Shown in pieces: positions 6,349-11,466 of a DNA stretch of 11,466 nt. Position 1 is the first letter of the stretch; each line of letters starts with the position of its first letter. A model generated the notes under the pieces. That model saw only the letters and a list, made by a program, of their open reading frames with translations. It did not search any database and was not told the DNA's origin. This DNA comes from ZAX-1 sp046533095 (lineage in GTDB: Bacteria; Bacillota; Clostridia; Lachnospirales; Lachnospiraceae). The stretch is from assembly GCA_046533095.1 (NCBI GenBank), contig JAJQRA010000011.1, positions 1-11,466 on the forward strand. Reading direction: 5' to 3'. The translations under genes were made by a program, and so were the position numbers.

Positions 6349-7776
6349 TCAATAATATTGGAATGGAACAGTCGAATTTTGTCCCATAAATATAAATGTT
6401 AAAATAAGTAATCCTGCCATAAGAATAGGGTAAGCAACATTCTTAGTTAAAGCGTCATTACCCGAACCAATGGTACTTAATCGGTATTGAAATTTGGAAA
6501 CAACAGGTAGTGAGAATAAGATTCCCAAAACAAACCAAAGCCAATTTTCGCGCAAAAGCACTAACGCAACATCACTGAAAAACGCGTTGTGGTTAGTACC
6601 CAAAAGATTCATATAATAACGACCTGCATGATAGAGATTTTCCACACGAAATAAAACTAATCCCAGCATCACGGCTAAAATTGTATATGCTCTCAGCCAT
6701 AACCTTTTCTCATATTTCCGAGCATAGCCGAAAAAATGTTCAGCTAAAAGCAATAAAAAATTCCAAAGCCCCCAAAAGACAAATGTCCATTTACTGCCGT
6801 ACCAAAAACCAATCAAAATCCATATAAGAAGTAAGTCAAGGACAATTGTATCCTTACTTTCGCGTCCGCTCCTACGAAAAGCTCCAAATACATAATTTCG
6901 AAACCACGCAGTAACTGTTATATTAAAACGGCGCCAAAAATCACTTATTGAGTCGGCAGCATAAGGGTATTTAAAACTTTCGGGAAGCTCAAATCCCATC
7001 ATCATACCAAGTCCCATTGCCATATCCGAGTATGCTGAGAGCAAGAAATAAAGTTGCAATACATAGGCAAGCAACCCCAACCACGCCAATGTAACAGGCA
7101 CTTGCACTGTATTACGTCCCATTGCCGACCACGAAAAAACATAATCCGCAAGCAATGTCATATGGTCAGCTATAAATATTTTTTTGGCCAGTCCTATTAT
7201 AAATAGGCATATTCCAGCGGAAAATTTTGCATATGTATGCTTGCGGAATAACATCTGATTTTTCATATCCGAATAGCTTACGAGCGGTCCGAAAATAACT
7301 TTAGGAAAAAATGATAGATATATTCCCAAATAAAGCGGATTCTTCTCGCTAGCGCATTTTCCGTTATATACATCAACGCAATATGAAATGCCTTGCAAGG
7401 TGAAGAACGACAGTCCAAGAGGCAATATTACTTCGATAAACGCAGATGCTCCGGTCAATGACGGTAATAGTCCAAGCCAAACGTCCGCAGTCCTAAAAAA
7501 AAGCAGAATGGTTATATTTGTGATTGTGCCTGCAATCAAACAAAGCCTACTCATTTTCCTTTGTTTTTGAACGGAGATCATTAGACCGACCATCCAATTC
7601 AAAAAAATAGACGACAGCAAAAGCAATATATAATATGACTGTCCAAAAGCATAAAAAATCAAACTCACAACAAGCAATACGGCATTTTGAGTTTGTCGGC
7701 AAAATGAAAACACATAATATAACACAAGAGTAGCCGGCAAGAAATACGCAAGAAATGTAAAACTGGAAAATGGCAT
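6349..7776 (-). CDS. AlgI-like MBOAT membrane protein lacking the catalytic His
   Basis: A 475-residue, many-pass membrane protein of the MBOAT family, aligned by eye with alginate acetylation protein AlgI and DltB. It begins with the family-typical MPFSSFTFLAYFLP. It has ILPLGLSFFTLQGISYCVDVYNG (split here as ILPLGLSFFTL and ISYCVDVY, about 116-138), FPKVIFGP (157-164), AYSDMAMGLG (248-257), SISDFWRRF (276-284) and WTFVFWGLW (330-338). Family members acylate an extracellular polymer or lipid across the membrane. Oddly, the invariant WHG tryptophan-histidine-glycine (His322 in AlgI) reads W325-Y326-G327, RRWH reads RRFN, and WGxxHG reads WGLWNF. The frame is open and codon use looks normal, so it is probably expressed, but acyltransfer by the known mechanism is doubtful. 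An AAAGGAG site lies 8 bases before the start. The next gene, its usual AlgJ-like partner, follows after 13 bases. Confidence 0.88.
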   Translation of the reverse strand: MPFSSFTFLAYFLPATLVLYYVFSFCRQTQNAVLLVVSLIFYAFGQSYYILLLLSSIFLNWMVGLMISVQKQRKMSRLCLIAGTITNITILLFFRTADVWLGLLPSLTGASAFIEVILPLGLSFFTLQGISYCVDVYNGKCASEKNPLYLGIYLSFFPKVIFGPLVSYSDMKNQMLFRKHTYAKFSAGICLFIIGLAKKIFIADHMTLLADYVFSWSAMGRNTVQVPVTLAWLGLLAYVLQLYFLLSAYSDMAMGLGMMMGFELPESFKYPYAADSISDFWRRFNITVTAWFRNYVFGAFRRSGRESKDTIVLDLLLIWILIGFWYGSKWTFVFWGLWNFLLLLAEHFFGYARKYEKRLWLRAYTILAVMLGLVLFRVENLYHAGRYYMNLLGTNHNAFFSDVALVLLRENWLWFVLGILFSLPVVSKFQYRLSTIGSGNDALTKNVAYPILMAGLLILTFIFMGQNSTVPFQYY

Positions 7777-7813
7777 ATTTAGTCTCCTTTCGTGAAATCT
7801 ATAAAACTTCGAA

Positions 7814-9409
7814 CTATGTTCGTGCGCTCATAAAAGCAGGAACAGCAAAACACAAGAGTGCCGTTATTAAAAACAATCCCATAACATTCTCCATACCGGT
7901 TCTCATAGTGCAGGAATCTTTCAGCACCTGCAAGTACGGAGCAATAGCGGCGGCGTGTTGGGTAATGCTTGTTTTCAGGCGGTATATCTCAAAGCGGTGT
8001 TCATTGGAATCGCGTATGAGTATATCGCCATCATCGTCCTCATATGGGACAAGACTATACGTTTTTAGCTCATCGTATACGGTATAAATGGTTTCCCACC
8101 TTGCCCATTCGCGGTCAATAGCAGGCCCAAGGTAATTTGTTATTTCATCAATGGATGATACAATATCCGTATCCGAAAGGGGTCCCCGCCTAAGTTCAGC
8201 ATAGCGACCATCCAGTTTCTCCAAAAAGCTTGCATCCAACATAAGCCTATCGAACCAAGGATGTATTTGAAACGCCGTTACAGCTATTGCTAAAGGTGCT
8301 TCAGTGTAGTTGTCCAACCCATTGTCAAAATCCCAGACAGGGCCAATGTTAAGCTTGTCGTTATATTTTTTATACATAAATGTGGAATGTAGTCCGGCAT
8401 CGTAATTTGCAAAGAATTCATTGATAAGAAAATAATCTACAAATGACTCTATATCTATAAATTCAGAATAAGTCGCGTAAATAAAAGCGTTGTCGGAATA
8501 CAGTATTTGCTCAATCTTACTGATATCCTGCGTTACAAATTCAATTATATCTGGTGTAGCACTCTTTACAGAAGGATAAATTAGCCCTAAATATTCGCTA
8601 CTTAATGCATTAGCTGTCGCCCACGTATTCAGCATAATCCCTTCATCGTCTTTTCGGTCACGACGCACAATATAAGAGGGAAAAGGGTCATGATACTTTG
8701 CTTTTGGAATATCTACCCTATCGGGACCTTGCCGAATATTCTCAAGCAGCAGATACACGCCCTCGTAATAAAATTGACCGTTTTGGTGATACAAAACCTC
8801 GCAGTATTCTGAATCTGGTACCATAGGAATAAACTTATCCGCTGTGCTGTACGCAAGATAATTCCGTATCATACTCTTATCTGCCATAGAACCATTAAGA
8901 ACCCATTCGCTTTCCGCACCCATACCTAGAAGTGGCAAATAATTATCCTGCCCGGACTCTGTTAAAAGTTTAACAAGATATTGTGGCTTTTCAAAGCCCA
9001 TTGACATATTGCCACGGCGTTTCATGCTAATAGGACTATCATATGAGGGAGTGTCGGTTAACGTGTTTATTCCGCCAGTTTCGATTATTTTGATACTACC
9101 ATAACGATATGGTTCCACGCCGGGAATTGGTATTCGCCGTTCTTCTTCTGGAATATCAACAGTGTTTATCGGCGGGCGTTCATTCCCCGTATCAATAATA
9201 ACAATAGGTAGGTGAGTCGTAAAATCTTCTCCGACTGAATAGTCCGCTCCGATACCGGCAAGTGGGTTTTCCACTTTAGGCGCAACGGGCAAAGGCTTAT
9301 CATAAGAACTTTCATTGGTTTCAATATCCGGTAAGTGTATAACAATACCAATCATGCTCACGAAAGCTAAAATCGCAAAAATGACAGCAAAATGTGAATT
9401 TTTCATCAT
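7814..9409 (-). CDS. CotH kinase-like membrane protein
   Basis: A 531-residue protein of the CotH family, whose Bacillus member phosphorylates spore-coat proteins. Visible landmarks are RRGN (131-134) followed by KPQY (141-144), matching the Gly-rich RGN...KxxY region of CotH proteins; a WVLNG...IRNYLAY stretch (169-187); and the acidic metal-binding-like motif GPVWDFDNG (356-364, with D360 and D362). An N-terminal membrane segment spans about 7-25. A second hydrophobic helix lies at 508-527, leaving only a few residues after it. The roughly 480-residue middle part is therefore predicted to face the outside, anchored at both ends. An ATG pair at 9409/9406 follows a GGAG site, so either may be the start. 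It sits between DUF4956 and the MBOAT gene. Because it lies in a cellulose operon and not beside coat genes, the phosphate acceptor may be a cell-surface protein or glycan; this is inference. Confidence 0.85.
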   Translation of the reverse strand: MMKNSHFAVIFAILAFVSMIGIVIHLPDIETNESSYDKPLPVAPKVENPLAGIGADYSVGEDFTTHLPIVIIDTGNERPPINTVDIPEEERRIPIPGVEPYRYGSIKIIETGGINTLTDTPSYDSPISMKRRGNMSMGFEKPQYLVKLLTESGQDNYLPLLGMGAESEWVLNGSMADKSMIRNYLAYSTADKFIPMVPDSEYCEVLYHQNGQFYYEGVYLLLENIRQGPDRVDIPKAKYHDPFPSYIVRRDRKDDEGIMLNTWATANALSSEYLGLIYPSVKSATPDIIEFVTQDISKIEQILYSDNAFIYATYSEFIDIESFVDYFLINEFFANYDAGLHSTFMYKKYNDKLNIGPVWDFDNGLDNYTEAPLAIAVTAFQIHPWFDRLMLDASFLEKLDGRYAELRRGPLSDTDIVSSIDEITNYLGPAIDREWARWETIYTVYDELKTYSLVPYEDDDGDILIRDSNEHRFEIYRLKTSITQHAAAIAPYLQVLKDSCTMRTGMENVMGLFLITALLCFAVPAFMSART

Positions 9410-9420
9410 TAAATCTCCAA

Positions 9421-10101
9421 TTATCTATTTATTTCATCATTTTGTCGTACTAAATTTACGGCAGTAATTCCCTCTAGCTCGTTTAGCGCGGCAGTAACCG
9501 AAACTCCTTGCTTTTCAGCGAGTTGAACTTGCTTTTGTGAAACCTCATACATATACTCCAATGTATCGGAGTTTGTGTTACGCACTCGAATCGAAGCTCG
9601 ATTACCGAACAGTTGGTTTACGGCTTTCTCAATAGCGGTTTCCTCAGAACTTGCGCCGCGTATAATCAATAAAAAGCGTTCGTTGTTTCGTACCGCTCCA
9701 AACATAAGTAAAAACAGGAAAATCACACACGAGCCAATCGCTACTATCAAATACTCCTGTACGCCACAGCAAATTCCTACTGCAATGCACCAAAATATAT
9801 ATGCAGTGTCCCTTGGGTCCTTGATAGCTGTGCGAAATCGAACAATGGATAATGCCCCGACCATTCCAAGTGAAAGCGCAATATTGTTGCCGATGACATT
9901 CATCACTAATGTGGTAATCAAAGTCAGCATAACTAGTGAAACATTAAAACTGGCACTGTAGACCGCACTCGAATGTGATAAACGATAAGATATGTATATT
10001 ACAATACCAAGTAAACCCGCTACAAGGAAATTGAGTATAATATCTTGAGGCGTCAATGCTCCTGTTGCCGCTTCTAGTAGGTCAAGTAATTGTGTTTTCA
10101 T
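9421..10101 (-). CDS. DUF4956 family membrane protein
   Basis: A 226-residue integral membrane protein. Hydrophobic segments lie at about 21-38, 52-71, 74-90, 102-114 and 117-137, followed by a soluble tail (about 143-226). The family signature is clear at about 81-104: GALSIVRFRTAIKDPRDTAY then IFW, rich in conserved Arg, Asp and Pro next to a Gly-rich helix. The tail has an alternating strand/helix pattern (FLLIIRG, then AIEKAVNQLF, then LEYMYEV, then LNELEGITAVNLV), which looks like a small ferredoxin/ACT-type regulatory domain. That, with the Gly-rich helix, recalls MgtC-type proteins, but this is inference from pattern only. The start is backed by a CGGAGG site 10 bases upstream. The stop is 11 bases before the CotH-like gene. 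DUF4956 genes are commonly found next to VTC and CotH genes, so a shared complex is likely; the biochemical function is unknown. Confidence 0.85.
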   Translation of the reverse strand: MKTQLLDLLEAATGALTPQDIILNFLVAGLLGIVIYISYRLSHSSAVYSASFNVSLVMLTLITTLVMNVIGNNIALSLGMVGALSIVRFRTAIKDPRDTAYIFWCIAVGICCGVQEYLIVAIGSCVIFLFLLMFGAVRNNERFLLIIRGASSEETAIEKAVNQLFGNRASIRVRNTNSDTLEYMYEVSQKQVQLAEKQGVSVTAALNELEGITAVNLVRQNDEINR

Positions 10102-10152
10102 TTTGAATATTCCTCCGTTTGGAAATAAATATTATCTATAAGAATAGTTTTG

Positions 10153-10860
10153 CTATACAGTGTAATGGCTCATATAACGCGACATAACATATTTGCTGTA
10201 TGAAACAGATGTTTTGTCAACACTCTCTAGTAGGTCCCTAACATAGCTAAGCATAAAATGGTTGTACTTCACTTCGAGAGTCACGTCATCCAACCATCCA
10301 ACCGGATAAAGCGCAAGATTTTCCGCAAACAAATCATAGCAGCTTTCAGTCGCCGATAAATGCGTATCAAAAGTAATGCGCGTATCATTTGTAGGAACAA
10401 CGAAAGCCGAACGCTGATATTCCACAATACACTTTGGTCTGTAGGTGTCTTGCGTCATAATATGGTAAAGCCTTTCCGCCAAAGATTGATTAAGCTGTAA
10501 AAGAGGGCTGTAATCACCTTGTATCAGCAGCAGGGCATCTTTCTTCGACAATTTAACAGACTGTTTCCGCTGCCAGTTACCGTCTTTCTGCTTGATTTCG
10601 AGTTTTACTACAGTATCTTGGTGAGAATATATGCGCAATCTAATTTTCTTGCGGGTTTCAAGTCCGTTAATTTTGTCACTTAAATCCGAATCTATCATAC
10701 TGTCGAAATAAAGAGAGCGAACCAAATAACTCGGTTTCCCATTTCCATTATGTTCATCTGCCGGCAATACTTGAGCAATCAGCTGACGCAGCCGACCGGC
10801 GCAAGCAGTTGATATGCGATATTTCATTTCACATCGCCGAACATCTAAGACCTCAAACAT
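10153..10860 (-). CDS. VTC/TTM-domain protein, polyphosphate polymerase-like
   Basis: Soluble 235-residue protein of the VTC (triphosphate tunnel metalloenzyme) family; the yeast homologue Vtc4 makes polyphosphate from ATP. The tunnel strands carry the expected charged residues in order: E11/K13 in EMKY, SLYFDS (49-54), KIRLRIY (72-78), KLEIKQK (86-92), K99 and K103, VEYQR (146-150), RITFD (161-165), LEVKY (195-199) and the C-terminal SKYV (222-225). No membrane segment is visible, so it probably acts at the cytoplasmic face. Length is normal for the bacterial single-domain form. The start at 10860 is supported by an AGGGGG Shine-Dalgarno 7 bases upstream and by the short distance to the conserved first strand. 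It is the first gene of the operon, 51 bases before the DUF4956 gene. Substrate and product are not shown by the sequence: polyphosphate synthesis is the family inference, and another triphosphate reaction is possible. Confidence 0.88.
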   Translation of the reverse strand: MFEVLDVRRCEMKYRISTACAGRLRQLIAQVLPADEHNGNGKPSYLVRSLYFDSMIDSDLSDKINGLETRKKIRLRIYSHQDTVVKLEIKQKDGNWQRKQSVKLSKKDALLLIQGDYSPLLQLNQSLAERLYHIMTQDTYRPKCIVEYQRSAFVVPTNDTRITFDTHLSATESCYDLFAENLALYPVGWLDDVTLEVKYNHFMLSYVRDLLESVDKTSVSYSKYVMSRYMSHYTV

Positions 10861-11029
10861 ATAGCTACCCCCTCAATTTGAATCGTTGGTATAATCCCAA
10901 TACATATTGTGCAGAACAGAGTTTCTACCATAATGCACTCGTCCTATACTCTTGGAGAATATACACGTCAGTAATAGCGTTTATGTCATACCTTGCTATA
11001 TCAATCCGAATACTTTCTCTTGTTGCAAA
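10861..11029. other. Region between the operon start and the transposase remnant
   Basis: This stretch contains the AGGGGG ribosome binding site of the VTC gene and the weak promoter candidate. It also contains a plus-strand frame that runs into the transposase motif and may be a decayed upstream part of the same gene. I see no tRNA, riboswitch or strong hairpin here. Confidence 0.4.
10888..10916 (-). promoter_or_regulatory. Possible weak promoter of the operon
   Basis: On the minus strand, TTCTGC (10916-10911) and TATACC (10893-10888) are 17 bases apart and would start transcription about 20 bases before the VTC gene's ribosome binding site. The -35 match is poor and the -10 match is partial, so this is the best candidate seen in a region where some promoter is expected, not a confident call. 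No c-di-GMP riboswitch pattern was seen between it and the first gene. Confidence 0.2.
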
Positions 11030-11340
11030 TTCTAAAACTTTTTTAGGCGATGCGGCTTTTGATTCCGTTCTCATCTTACAATGGACTTTTAGGAAAAGAT
11101 GCTTTCGGCAAAGGCAAAAACTTTGAAGTGGCCTATATTCCACTAAATGACCGGGCAAAACCAAAATACGAAGACTGTCTATTAAATAAAGATGGCATTC
11201 CCTGTTGCCTTAGGGATTCTTCATTTCCATCCCTCATGGCCTATCGTATTTTCTGCAAAAGCCCTTATCAATTTGTGAACAATTATACATCCTTGAACTT
11301 CACCCGCACTGCCAGTACGCTCGACCGGGATTTTTTATGA
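11030..11340 (+). pseudogene. Frameshifted DDE transposase remnant
   Basis: Two plus-strand frames join into one transposase-like sequence. The first reads KTFLGDAAFDS (to about 11066), including the Asp of the second DDE motif. The second picks up at about 11077 with YNGLLGKDAFGKGKNFEV, then AYIPLNDRAKP, then NKDGIPCC. A single extra base near 11075-11077 (in ATCTTAC) explains the break: removing one T restores FDSVLIYNGLL, the spacing expected in this type of transposase. Homology fades after about 11215, where a further cysteine-rich part and the catalytic Glu region should follow but are not readable, so the 3' half is deleted or decayed. No intact start or upstream catalytic region was found, although the first frame is open further upstream. 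The remnant is divergent from the cellulose operon and lies directly before it. The exact IS family cannot be named by eye. Confidence 0.65.
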
Positions 11341-11466
11341 TGCTTCTAAACTCTGTACTTTATATCCGCACCTACTAAAACAGTCAGTTCGCATACTGTT
11401 TTCATAGGCAGCAACATAATGCCGTTTATGTAGTGGCATGCTGAATTTCGTAGGATCAAAACCACT
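11335..11466 (-). CDS. Possible 3' end of an unrecognised gene, cut by the window edge
   Basis: A minus-strand frame is open from the window edge to a TAA at 11335-11337, giving 43 residues with the core PTKFSMPLHKRHYVAAYENS. I do not recognise it. The residue mix is plausible for a real protein, but a frame this short can be open by chance, and it lies at the decayed end of the transposase remnant. If real, it is in the same direction as the operon, about 475 bases before its first gene. Confidence 0.2.
   Translation of the reverse strand, partial: SGFDPTKFSMPLHKRHYVAAYENSMRTDCFSRCGYKVQSLEAS

Noticed and set aside
10861..11030. c-di-GMP riboswitch in the operon leader
   Set aside because: The PilZ domain made this worth looking for, but none of the conserved core of the known classes is present and the leader from the candidate promoter is too short.
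10809..11126. 105-codon plus-strand frame as an intact gene
   Set aside because: Its first part overlaps the start of the VTC gene on the other strand and only a short internal block matches a transposase; it is treated as part of the frameshifted remnant.
10925..11164. 79-codon minus-strand frame upstream of the VTC gene
   Set aside because: It is antisense to the transposase motif and has no recognisable protein features or convincing ribosome site.
11400..11466. Tail of the plus-strand transposase (a reading ending in GSKPL)
   Set aside because: It resembles the end of some transposases only loosely, needs stops to be ignored, and competes with an open minus-strand frame over the same bases.

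Overview
The window looks like chromosomal DNA from an anaerobic Gram-positive bacterium of the Firmicutes, most likely class Clostridia. The signs are moderate to low G+C, strong purine-rich ribosome binding sites (AGGAGG/GGAGG types), and a Gram-positive version of a cellulose locus that lacks outer-membrane parts (no BcsC-like porin). This placement is inference from composition and gene content, not a species call.

Almost all coding capacity is one tightly packed minus-strand operon of eight genes, read from about 10860 down to 697. In transcription order: a VTC/TTM-domain polyphosphate polymerase-like protein, a DUF4956 membrane protein, a CotH kinase-like membrane protein, an AlgI-like MBOAT membrane protein, an AlgJ/DHHW-like SGNH protein, a membrane-anchored metallo-beta-lactamase-fold protein related to the ComEC C-terminal domain, a BcsA-type cellulose synthase with a C-terminal PilZ domain, and a membrane-anchored GH5 endoglucanase. 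Intergenic gaps are 51, 11, 37, 13, 29 and 32 bases; the last two genes overlap by 8 bases. The synthase should polymerise and export beta-1,4-glucan under c-di-GMP control and the GH5 enzyme should trim the chain outside the membrane. The AlgI/AlgJ pair is where a clostridial cellulose cluster would be expected to carry polymer O-acetylation.

Two things stand out. First, the operon joins the VTC-DUF4956-CotH trio, whose joint role is not understood, to a complete cellulose synthase/cellulase pair; no BcsB-like subunit is visible. Second, both presumed acetylation proteins have lost their key histidine. The MBOAT protein has WYG where AlgI has WHG, and the AlgJ-like protein has DSRW where the family has DxHW. 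The flanking sequence is otherwise conserved and the reading frames are intact. This suggests a repurposed or inactive acyl-transfer module.

The flanks look like mobile-element debris. Upstream (about 11030-11340, plus strand) is a frameshifted remnant of a DDE transposase. Downstream (1-696) no confident gene is present. That stretch holds a perfect 18-bp inverted repeat, further direct degenerate copies of the same 18-mer, several hairpins and one tiny possible ORF. No tRNA, rRNA, CRISPR array or known riboswitch was recognised.
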